DNA of 64,000 nt. Origin: an uncultured archaeon (GTDB taxonomy: Archaea; Thermoproteota; Nitrososphaeria; JACIWG01). Under the pieces are notes generated by a model. It was not told the DNA's origin, did no database searches, and was given only the letters and a program-made list of their open reading frames with translations. Of the stretch, positions 44,735 through 51,673 are shown piece by piece; the first letter of the stretch is position 1, and each line of letters starts with the position of its first letter. The stretch covers positions 1 to 64,000 of the forward strand of contig CALHLD010000024.1 of NCBI GenBank assembly GCA_938034445.1. The letters are read 5' to 3'. A program made the translations under genes and the position numbers.

Positions 44735-45064
44735 ATGGAAATTATTGAAGGAAAATGGTTCAGATTGCCTAGATTAAGTGTGAATGATTTTAAAATATTG
44801 ATGAGTTTAGGCATAAAATATGATAAAAATAAGGGTATGATGATAAATTATCAAACTAACAAGAAACTTTTAATAGAATTTTTAGAAAATATTTTGAATA
44901 ATAAGATGATTCTCTATAAAGAATGTGGGATTTGTGGAAGAAGCATAGATTGTAGAACTTGTGAGTACGGTTTAAGCTGTGATTACTATAAGGTTTCAGA
45001 AAAGTGTGTTTGTGAAGAATGCTTGGAAAAAGATGAGAGTTACGCGTTCTACATTATGCAATAA
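44735..45064 (+). CDS. small cysteine-rich protein after rfcL
   Basis: A 109-residue protein with an N-terminal alpha/beta half (FRLPRLSVNDFKILMSLGIKYD) and a C-terminal cluster of nine cysteines (CGICGRSIDCRTCEYGLSC, then KCVCEEC), consistent with one or two zinc sites. No family recognised. It begins 4 bases after rfcL, so it may be part of the same transcript and linked to replication; this is context only. Confidence 0.75.
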   Translation: MEIIEGKWFRLPRLSVNDFKILMSLGIKYDKNKGMMINYQTNKKLLIEFLENILNNKMILYKECGICGRSIDCRTCEYGLSCDYYKVSEKCVCEECLEKDESYAFYIMQ

Positions 45065-45982
45065 TTATTTTATACAATATGGCTTCCGTAACATAACAGC
45101 CTTTAGGAAAGCCAGCCTCAAACCATCGTAATCTTTATTCTTCAGATAGGCTTTGGTTTCAACTTCGTTACCAGTAACCATTAAACATGGTTTAAAAGCA
45201 CCATTATAGGTGACTCTTAAACGATTACAATTTGCACAAAATTCACTATTTTCAATTGGATGAACTACCTCAACCTTTGTTGAATCTAATTCGAATACCT
45301 TCCTTTTGTGCATATCATCTCTAAAATATACATTTTTTGCTCTTTTTAAAAGCATACTTTCTAACGCATCAACAGGTTCATGATATTCATCGTAAAGTTT
45401 AGGAAGAATTCGCACAGGCTCTAATTCTATTATTTGTAGAATAGCACCAACTTTTGCCGAATAAGATATCATATCATCTACTTCATTCTCATTAATGCCT
45501 TTTAATAGAACCATGTTTATTTTTACAGGATTCAGCCCTACACCACATGCCTCTTTTATACCATCTAAAACACGAACAATGTTTCCTCCGCCTGTAATTT
45601 CATTATATTTTTTAGCATCTAACGTAGGAAGACTTACGTTAACCCTTTTTAATCCTGCAACTTTTAACTTTAAAGCATAATCTTTCAACAATTGACCGTT
45701 AGTTACTAAAGAAACTTCCTTTATCCCTTGTATGGATGATATAGAATACACTATTTCTACAATATCACTTCTGTATAGTGGTTCTCCGCCTGTAAGCTTT
45801 ACACTCTTAATTCCATAAGAGGAGGCAAGATTAACGATTGTCTTTATTTCATCAACGGACAACTCTTCATCATCGACTTTATTAAATCCTTCACCATGAC
45901 AATAAAAACATTTTAGATTACACTTCGATGTAAGTGATATTCTTATATTATAAACGGGTCTATTATATAAGTCTACAAGCAT
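45065..45982 (-). CDS. moaA: GTP 3',8-cyclase MoaA (radical SAM)
   Basis: Radical-SAM motif CNLKCFYCHGEG near residue 19, SAM-binding GGEPLYR, and the C-terminal second cluster set ANCNRLRVTYNGAFKPCL are all present; however MoaA's GTP-cluster cysteines should be checked (ENSEFCANCNRLR...C). It converts GTP to 3',8-cyclo-GTP for molybdopterin. It is third in the moaC-moaB-moaA minus-strand operon, five bases after moaB. The C terminus lacks the usual GG, as in many archaeal MoaA. Confidence 0.93.
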   Translation of the reverse strand: MLVDLYNRPVYNIRISLTSKCNLKCFYCHGEGFNKVDDEELSVDEIKTIVNLASSYGIKSVKLTGGEPLYRSDIVEIVYSISSIQGIKEVSLVTNGQLLKDYALKLKVAGLKRVNVSLPTLDAKKYNEITGGGNIVRVLDGIKEACGVGLNPVKINMVLLKGINENEVDDMISYSAKVGAILQIIELEPVRILPKLYDEYHEPVDALESMLLKRAKNVYFRDDMHKRKVFELDSTKVEVVHPIENSEFCANCNRLRVTYNGAFKPCLMVTGNEVETKAYLKNKDYDGLRLAFLKAVMLRKPYCIK

Positions 45983-45987
45983 TATTT

Positions 45988-46512
45988 TTACTCCCTCGCA
46001 TGCTTCACTATATGAGGAAGCTCATCACATAATATTTCCATGGCAATTTCAACCGCATCAGGTGAACCTGGAAGACAAAAGACAACACGCCCAGATATTA
46101 TACCAGCAGTAGCCCTTGAGATTATAGCAGCACCTTTAGCTTTATTAAAACTCCTTATTCTAAAAATTTCTCCAAATCCGGGCATTAATTTTGTAAACAA
46201 AGGAAAAAGGGCTTCAACTGTTACGTCAGAAGAAGCAATTCCAGTTCCTCCAGTTAATATTACAACATCACAGTTTTCTTCATAAATAGATCTAAGTGTC
46301 TCTTTCCTTATCATTTCAATATCATCGGGAACAATTTTTCTTGACCTTATATGATAACCTTTATCGATCAAAAATTGAGCAATTTTGAGTCCAGACAAAT
46401 CATCTATTTTACGTCCTTTAGAGGCAAGCTCATACCTAGATGAACTTACTGTTATGATAGAACAATAGATTTCAGTTGGAGAAGAAGACCTATGTAATTC
46501 ATAGCTTTTCAT
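45988..46512 (-). CDS. moaB: molybdenum cofactor biosynthesis protein MoaB
   Basis: The MPT-binding segments VVILTGGTGIASSDVTVEAL and FCLPGSPDAVEIAMEIL are the MoaB/MogA signature. It adenylates molybdopterin before Mo or W insertion. In a hyperthermophile the metal may be tungsten. It overlaps moaC by four bases and precedes moaA. 174 residues. Confidence 0.93.
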   Translation of the reverse strand: MKSYELHRSSSPTEIYCSIITVSSSRYELASKGRKIDDLSGLKIAQFLIDKGYHIRSRKIVPDDIEMIRKETLRSIYEENCDVVILTGGTGIASSDVTVEALFPLFTKLMPGFGEIFRIRSFNKAKGAAIISRATAGIISGRVVFCLPGSPDAVEIAMEILCDELPHIVKHARE

Positions 46513-46937
46513 TCATATTTCACCTTACTAACAACCCTTACATCTTGTATTTTTGTAAATGGATAATTTCCAGATGAATCTTTTTCATACTTTTTTACCA
46601 AATCCCAAATATTTAATAACGCATTTAAAACACCAGAAAGAGCTTCCATTTCAACACCTGTTTTTGAAGTAGACTTAACTTTGACACGTACCTTTATATA
46701 CATGTCACCAATCTCAAATTCAGGTTTAACACTTTCTATAGGTATTGGATGACAGAATGGTACAAGTTCAGGAGTCTTTTTGACCGCGATTAAAGTGCAT
46801 ATGGAAGAAATTTGTAACACATCACCTTTTTCAACCTTATTTTCTTTTATTAACCTTATTGTCTCAGGCTTTAGAAAAATGGTGCCTTCAGCTAACGCTT
46901 CTCTTTCAACAACTGGCTTTTTAGAAATGTCGACCAT
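46509..46937 (-). CDS. moaC: cyclic pyranopterin monophosphate synthase MoaC
   Basis: Contains VEREALAEGTIFLKPETIRLI, LVPFCHPIPIESVKPEF (catalytic-region His/Pro loop) and SKTGVEMEALSGVLNALLNIWDLVKKYEKD, the MoaC core. It completes formation of cPMP after MoaA. ATG 46937 is chosen over TTG 46943. First gene of the operon; the 200-base gap to the flavin reductase gene holds both divergent promoters. Confidence 0.94.
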   Translation of the reverse strand: MVDISKKPVVEREALAEGTIFLKPETIRLIKENKVEKGDVLQISSICTLIAVKKTPELVPFCHPIPIESVKPEFEIGDMYIKVRVKVKSTSKTGVEMEALSGVLNALLNIWDLVKKYEKDSSGNYPFTKIQDVRVVSKVKYE

Positions 46938-47096
46938 CCCCAATCCTTAATTCACTCCATATAAAGGTAAAATAAGTGGAGTATAAAAGAAATTCGGTAA
47001 TCGATAACTTTTTATTATGATTTAATTTTTAGAAAAACCATAAGTATTTGGGAGAAAAATTTATAATATATGACAGAAGAAAGCATGTAGGGCTAA

Positions 47097-47134
47097 CCAA
47101 CTACCTAGACAGTTCGTATAGTCTAGGTGATTGG
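47097..47134 (+). promoter_or_regulatory. leader hairpin covering the ribosome-binding site of the flavin reductase gene
   Basis: Perfect inverted repeat ACCTAGAC (47103-47110) / GTCTAGGT (47121-47128) with a 10-base loop, extended by CCAA (47097-47100) / TTGG (47131-47134) across a CT/GA mismatch. The 3' arm contains the AGGTGA Shine-Dalgarno sequence for ATG 47136. A TATA-like TTTATAATATA lies near 47059-47070, so the hairpin would sit in a leader of about 50 bases. It could hide the RBS (RNA switch) or be a protein operator. Confidence 0.5.
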
Positions 47135-47135
47135 T

Positions 47136-47852
47136 ATGAAACCCAAAGTATTGTTAATAAATGCTTCACCAAGGGACGGTGGCTGGTCTCAAAAACTATT
47201 ATTAGCTGCAAACTATGGTGTTTTAGATGCAAAGGGAGAGTCGGAAATTGTGCATCTCTACAAGTATGTTATTAAACCATGCATAGGATGTGTATCTAGT
47301 AACCCAAAAGATTGCAAATTCCCTTGCTTAATTGAAGACGATGACTTTAATAAACTTGGAGAAAAAATTGCTAATTCTCAAGGATTAATCATAGCAACGC
47401 CATTATATTGGTATATGGTTAGTGGTCAACTAAAGAATTTAATTGACAGACTAACAAGTATGGAGAACATGATTTTTCATGTTGGAAGAAGCCTTTTAGA
47501 TGGAAAGGTTGCAGGCTTTTTAGCAGTTGGAAACGATTCAGGATCCATAACAGCAATATCTTATCTAATGGTTACCTTTAATAGCATGGGAGTACATATT
47601 CCACCTTGGGCACTAGCATATCATCACAGCAAAGCAGATATACTTGATAACAGAGAAGCGATTTTAAATGCATATAATGTTGGATATAATGTTGTAAAAG
47701 CAGCTAAAAAGGTATCAAGCATAATCAAATGGTATAGGACAGATATTAAAACTGAAAAAATGGTAAGGGAAATAAAAAATACTTGTAACAAAAGAAAAGA
47801 AATTATTGCTAGCACAAAAGTGTATCCCACTATAGAAAAAATTAGAAGGTAA
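47136..47852 (+). CDS. NADPH-dependent FMN reductase / flavodoxin-fold oxidoreductase
   Basis: KVLLINASPRDGGWSQKLL (FMN phosphate loop), CIGCVSSNPKDCKFPCLIEDD and LIIATPLYWYMVSGQLKNLIDRL are the marks of the iron-sulfur-flavoprotein-like/FMN reductase family. The four Cys in the CIGC...CKFPC stretch could bind a cluster, as in Isf, though the spacing differs. ATG 47136 is used behind AGGTGA; GTG 47127 is an alternative inside the hairpin. 238 residues, basic C terminus. Likely electron transfer. Confidence 0.85.
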   Translation: MKPKVLLINASPRDGGWSQKLLLAANYGVLDAKGESEIVHLYKYVIKPCIGCVSSNPKDCKFPCLIEDDDFNKLGEKIANSQGLIIATPLYWYMVSGQLKNLIDRLTSMENMIFHVGRSLLDGKVAGFLAVGNDSGSITAISYLMVTFNSMGVHIPPWALAYHHSKADILDNREAILNAYNVGYNVVKAAKKVSSIIKWYRTDIKTEKMVREIKNTCNKRKEIIASTKVYPTIEKIRR

Positions 47853-48014
47853 AAATTGATGGTGTCTCCAGAAATTTTCGTCCATATAATTTACGCTCTT
47901 GTTTATTGAAACAGGACACACTTTTTGCTGTCTTACATTGTAGAGTTTTAATCCAATTGATTAACACTCTCTAATTAACCATTTGTCTTCTTCAGTAAAA
48001 CTTTTCCTACCTAA

Positions 48015-48037
48015 GGAGTTCAGCATGCACTTTAAAC
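48015..48037. repeat. 23-bp direct repeat, copy 1
   Basis: GGAGTTCAGCATGCACTTT plus AAAC, identical to 48076-48098. The copies start 61 bases apart, with a 38-base unique spacer between them. Size and spacing resemble a crenarchaeal CRISPR repeat-spacer unit, but there are only two copies and no cas genes in view. Confidence 0.6.
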
Positions 48038-48075
48038 ACATCCAAGTCCACGCGAGAGTATTCAGTGTACGAGTT

Positions 48076-48098
48076 GGAGTTCAGCATGCACTTTAAAC
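48076..48098. repeat. 23-bp direct repeat, copy 2
   Basis: Second identical copy. Flanks differ from copy 1 immediately on both sides, so the repeat unit is 23 bases exactly. Confidence 0.6.
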
Positions 48099-48165
48099 CT
48101 TATCATTATCTATGTAAATTCATCCTAACTAATAGGAACATTATATTCCAAAGTAGGGAAGGAGA

Positions 48166-48239
48166 TGCGGCGTCCGGGATTCGAACCCGGGATATCCAGC
48201 TTGGGGGGCTGGCATCTTAGACCACTAGATCAACGCCGC
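48166..48239 (-). tRNA. tRNA-Gly(CCC) with C33
   Basis: Acceptor GCGGCGU/ACGCCGC, D stem AUCU/AGAU, anticodon stem CCAGC/GCUGG, T arm CCGGG/CCCGG around UUCGAAU. The loop is CCCCCAA: anticodon CCC, with C instead of U at position 33. Discriminator A. No intron. Confidence 0.93.
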
Positions 48240-48252
48240 AACTTTACTATTT

Positions 48253-48582
48253 TTACTCTGGTAACTTAAATATAATTTTTTCTTTTTCAAAAATCATTTC
48301 ATATGTATCGTTAACGTTCATCGGTATCCCAAGTTGATCAAACTCTTTTTCTGTCAAGAATAAGATAACTTTTGGGTAATTGATTTCCTTTGGAACTGGA
48401 GGAAAAAGGCCCATTGATTGTATCTGTGTGAGTATAGATTGGGCTATTCTTGCCGTTTCATCACCGTATTGACGGGACATAAATGGTTGGCTTCTTACTT
48501 CAACTAACTCTATCTGTTTTCCAGGTTCACCTGTATCTGGTGCAGTATAACTTGTTATCCTAAACACTTTCACCAATACCAT
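48253..48582 (-). CDS. arcadin-1-like protein
   Basis: The 109-residue sequence with DTGEPGKQIELVEVR near residue 16, RIAQSILTQIQSMGLFP and LFLTEKEFDQLGIPMNVNDTYEM resembles arcadin-1 (Arcadin_1 family), a protein encoded with the actin homologue crenactin in several TACK archaea. No crenactin gene is adjacent. The match is from memory of the family pattern, so moderate confidence. If right, it suggests crenactin elsewhere in the genome. Confidence 0.55.
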   Translation of the reverse strand: MVLVKVFRITSYTAPDTGEPGKQIELVEVRSQPFMSRQYGDETARIAQSILTQIQSMGLFPPVPKEINYPKVILFLTEKEFDQLGIPMNVNDTYEMIFEKEKIIFKLPE

Positions 48583-48649
48583 TTTCTATCACCATACCTA
48601 TGCGAAAAGGGTAGAAATAAAAATTAATTTTATACCTTTTAGTAGCCTC

Positions 48650-49627
48650 TTGCGGTTGAAAATATTAGTAAGACCACTTTGTGCTGAAAGTTTGGGAGTA
48701 AGGTCTACAGCAACGTATGTTGAAACACCTGATGTAAAACTTTTAATAGACGCCGGATGTGCGTTAGCACCTCGTTTTGGACAAATACCGCACCCATTAG
48801 AGTACAAAGCTTTAGAAAGAGCTAGAAAAATTATTAGAGAACATGCAGAACGTTGTGAAGCAATTGTTGTTTCACACTATCATTTCGATCATTTTTCACC
48901 ATTTTTTGATGAGACTGATACCATGTGGACATGGAGTGACCGAAATGTTGCAAGAGAAATTTATTACGATAAAATTGTATACATTAAAGATTTTGAAAAA
49001 AATATTAATTTTAGCCAAAAAGTAAGGGGACAATTATTTAATAAGGCTGTTGCAAGTATTGCTAAAAAAATTGTTAAGGCTGATGAAAAAAATTTTTATT
49101 ATGGTGGAACAATATTGCAATTCAGCAAACCATTGTTCCATGGAGAAGAAAATAGCAAATTAGGATACGTTTTAGCAACAATTGTAAGGAGCAGGGGATT
49201 AACATTTCTCTATACTTCTGATGTCCAAGGAGCAATTTCTGACTACGCATTTAGATTCATTTTAGATGAACATCCAGATATATTAATTATCGGGGGTCCC
49301 CCAACATATCTTAATAGTTTTGAAGAAAAAAATTATAATCTTGCAAAAAATAATCTTCTAAAACTTGTTGAAGAGACTAAGTTACTGATAATTGATCACC
49401 ATACTTTAAGGGATATTAAAGCAATAGCGTTTATAGAAAGTTTAAAGGATAGGGCAAAAGAATTCAAAAATCAGGTAATAACATTCGCAGAATTTCAAGG
49501 AAAAGACAACCAGTTGCTTGAGGCAAAGCGCATGGAACTATATTTAGAGGACAGACCTAGTGAAGAATTTATGTATTGGGCTAACTTACCTGCTGAGATT
49601 CGGAGGAAAAGGATGCCCCCTCTTTAG
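48650..49627 (+). CDS. UPF0282 family metallo-beta-lactamase-fold hydrolase
   Basis: Metal-binding motif SHYHFDHFSPFF near residue 76, N-terminal LGVRSTATYVETPDVKLLIDAG and a late LIIDHHTLRD give the archaeal UPF0282 MBL-fold family. Members are probable nucleases or hydrolases, uncharacterised. Start TTG 48650 (LKILVRPLCAESLG); no ATG lies nearby. It overlaps the convergent hypothetical gene by 47 bases. Confidence 0.85.
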   Translation: MRLKILVRPLCAESLGVRSTATYVETPDVKLLIDAGCALAPRFGQIPHPLEYKALERARKIIREHAERCEAIVVSHYHFDHFSPFFDETDTMWTWSDRNVAREIYYDKIVYIKDFEKNINFSQKVRGQLFNKAVASIAKKIVKADEKNFYYGGTILQFSKPLFHGEENSKLGYVLATIVRSRGLTFLYTSDVQGAISDYAFRFILDEHPDILIIGGPPTYLNSFEEKNYNLAKNNLLKLVEETKLLIIDHHTLRDIKAIAFIESLKDRAKEFKNQVITFAEFQGKDNQLLEAKRMELYLEDRPSEEFMYWANLPAEIRRKRMPPL

Positions 49628-50000
49628 CAAGCATACTTTCTATTTGTTCTTTGGTCAATATCCCTGAATCTATTAAATTTGCAATCGAATTAGCTGAAGC
49701 GATCCCTGTCAACTTTCCTATTTTTCCACTAATTTGTCGCCATTTTAATCTTGTGTTACCACTTTTAGACACATAAATTATTCCGAGTATATCTTTAGCA
49801 TTAACAAATGTTATATCATATATTTTTGTAAGAGTTACTTTATCAACGGCCTCTATATATATTGCACCTGGACCCTCCTCTTTTTCTGGAAATATGTCAG
49901 GATTGCGAATATAGTTTTTTGGCATAAAAGAACGACAAGTACTATTTATTAGAAAGGTTCTCATTTTATTGAGGTGCACTGTTAGATTTATTTCCACCAT
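49581..50000 (-). CDS. hypothetical protein, 139 aa
   Basis: Not recognised. It begins with a beta-rich half (VEINLTVHLNKMRTFLIN; AIYIEAVDKVTLTKIYDITFVNAKDILGIIYVS) and ends in a helical half with LTKEQIESMLAKEGASF, a pattern like a short-linear SHOCT-type tail or a small coiled domain. No cysteine cluster, no membrane helix. Its start faces the cdc6 upstream region. Confidence 0.65.
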   Translation of the reverse strand: MVEINLTVHLNKMRTFLINSTCRSFMPKNYIRNPDIFPEKEEGPGAIYIEAVDKVTLTKIYDITFVNAKDILGIIYVSKSGNTRLKWRQISGKIGKLTGIASANSIANLIDSGILTKEQIESMLAKEGASFSSESQQVS

Positions 50001-50032
50001 ATTATCCCCAGATATTATTTTAACATAAGGGC

Positions 50033-50119
50033 TATAAATTAGTTTTTAAATAGATTTTGCTGGGCGATGAAGAAAAAAGGTTTCGAACTTCTATGAGAGA
50101 GATCTTGAGTTCAGAGCCC
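50033..50119 (+). ncRNA. candidate small RNA upstream of cdc6
   Basis: TATAAA (50033-50038) lies about 25 bases before GGGC (50062-50065), which pairs with GCCC (50116-50119); inside, GAACT (50085-50089) pairs with AGTTC (50108-50112). The 5' end GGGCGATGAAG resembles a C/D-RNA box C (6 of 7 to RUGAUGA), but a clean box D is not seen. The remainder of the 210-base gap shows AT-rich inverted repeats (GTTAT/ATAAC) near cdc6, which could also belong to an origin. Confidence 0.3.
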
Positions 50120-50211
50120 AAACAAATTATTTTCACTTACCTCTCTCTATTTTTTATGCAACAAAATTAAAGTTATGGTTAAATAACTGTTTAAATTATC
50201 TTTATGCAAAG

Positions 50212-51378
50212 ATGATAGAGGAATATCGAATATTTAAAGACGAAAGTAAGCTTTCTCCAGAGTATATTCCTAAGAGGATACCACATAGAGAGAGGGAATT
50301 AAATGAATTAAAAAGATATTTTAAGATGGTACTGCAAGATCCTAAAAGGAATAGTCAACAAGTTTTTATAATAGGGGCGGTAGGGAGTGGGAAAACGCTT
50401 ATTTCTAAAAAATTTCTACAATATGTGAGTGAACAATATGGTTTCAATGAAATAAGATTAAAGACATTCTACACAAATTGTAGAATTAATAAAGTGTTTG
50501 GAAGTATATTAAACAGCATCCTATCTACTCTAGGTCAATCATTTCCAACTAGAGGGTTTTCGTTAGATGAAATTGTACAATATTTTATATCAAAATTAAA
50601 TGAAGAAAAGGTGCATGTGATAGCAGTTTTTGATGAATTCGACGCACTAATTTCCCATGAAGGAATAGAACCGCTTTATATAATAACGAGAATTAGAGAA
50701 ATGGGAACAGAGAGTCAAATATTATCTTCGATTGTTATAAGCAAATCTTTTTCTTATTTAGATAAAGCGGATCCGAGCATTTTAAGTTCCATCCAAAAGA
50801 ATATAATTAAACTTGAATCATATAATGAATTACAACTTAAAGATATACTTTATGACCGTGTTATAATAGCTTTTGAGGAAGATGTGGTGGAAGATGAAAC
50901 CATAGAATTGATTTCTAAACTTGCATCTAAATATGGGGACGCAAGATATGCTATAGAACTTCTGCAACTTTCAGGAAGAATTGCAGAATTTAGAGGTGAC
51001 AGAAAGGTTAGACCAGAACATGTTAGGGAGGCACGATTACAATTACCACCTCAGATAAGAAAAGAAGAATTAAATTATTTAGATACTCATGAGAAAATAA
51101 TTTTGTTAGCATTAACTAAACTTTTAAAAGAACAATTAGATAATTATGTTACTCTAAAGGTTTTGGAACAAGAATACGAAAGTATGTGTAAAAAATTTGG
51201 AAAAGAGGCTTTAAAACACACTCAGTTTTGGTTAAAAATAAAAAATTTAAGCCAGAAAGAGATTATAAGTTCAACAATAACAAGTGCAGAACCTAAGGGA
51301 AGGACAACATTGATTAGCTTATTAAATATTCCAGCGGAACAACTCTATAATGAAATAAAAGAGAGACTAAAATTATGA
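50212..51378 (+). CDS. cdc6: ORC1/Cdc6-type origin-binding protein
   Basis: AAA+ ATPase with Walker A GAVGSGKT (55-62), Walker B VFDEFDAL, sensor 2 region GDARYAIELLQLSGRIAE and a C-terminal winged helix (ILLALTKLLKEQ... onwards). 388 residues, the usual length. It recognises replication origins and recruits MCM. Archaeal cdc6 genes commonly sit next to an origin. Its last bases overlap the next gene (ATGA). Confidence 0.95.
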   Translation: MIEEYRIFKDESKLSPEYIPKRIPHRERELNELKRYFKMVLQDPKRNSQQVFIIGAVGSGKTLISKKFLQYVSEQYGFNEIRLKTFYTNCRINKVFGSILNSILSTLGQSFPTRGFSLDEIVQYFISKLNEEKVHVIAVFDEFDALISHEGIEPLYIITRIREMGTESQILSSIVISKSFSYLDKADPSILSSIQKNIIKLESYNELQLKDILYDRVIIAFEEDVVEDETIELISKLASKYGDARYAIELLQLSGRIAEFRGDRKVRPEHVREARLQLPPQIRKEELNYLDTHEKIILLALTKLLKEQLDNYVTLKVLEQEYESMCKKFGKEALKHTQFWLKIKNLSQKEIISSTITSAEPKGRTTLISLLNIPAEQLYNEIKERLKL

Positions 51379-51668
51379 ATGAAAATTTAACTCTTTTTAG
51401 TAGCAAGGGTAAGTTTAAAATTTTAAAAATTCTTTTAGAGGAGAATGAAATAAATATTTCAGCTTTGATTAGAAAGACTAAAATGTCCTATAAGTTTGTA
51501 GAAAAGTATCTTCTTGAACTAGAGAAAGAAGGGGTAATTAGACAGAAAAGGTTTGGTAAAATAAGGATTATAAGTCTTGAAGATAATAAGTTTACACGTA
51601 TACTTAAAGATTTTTTTGTAGCACTAGAAAAGGTTGAGAAAGAGGATTATACTAAGGGGTACATTTGA
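51375..51668 (+). CDS. winged-helix (ArsR/MarR-like) DNA-binding protein
   Basis: A 97-residue helix-turn-helix protein: KFKILKILLEENEINISALIRKTKMSYKFVEKYLLELEKEGVIRQKRFGKIRIISL has the helix-helix-recognition helix-wing order. Its start overlaps the cdc6 stop, so it is co-translated; it may regulate cdc6. It converges with the EF-2 gene, whose stop is five bases away. Confidence 0.82.
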   Translation: MNENLTLFSSKGKFKILKILLEENEINISALIRKTKMSYKFVEKYLLELEKEGVIRQKRFGKIRIISLEDNKFTRILKDFFVALEKVEKEDYTKGYI

Positions 51669-51673
51669 GTCTG

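Larger units (their letters stand above)
47853..48165. other. 313-base intergenic region carrying a repeat pair
   Basis: No gene is seen. The region holds two 23-base direct repeats (listed separately), each with the palindrome GCATGC and a TTTAAA word. The rest is AT-rich without long open frames. Confidence 0.6.

Noticed and set aside
47048-47275. Plus-strand ORF of 75 codons overlapping the start of the flavin reductase gene
   Set aside because: It covers the leader hairpin and the wrong frame of the reductase; no family look.
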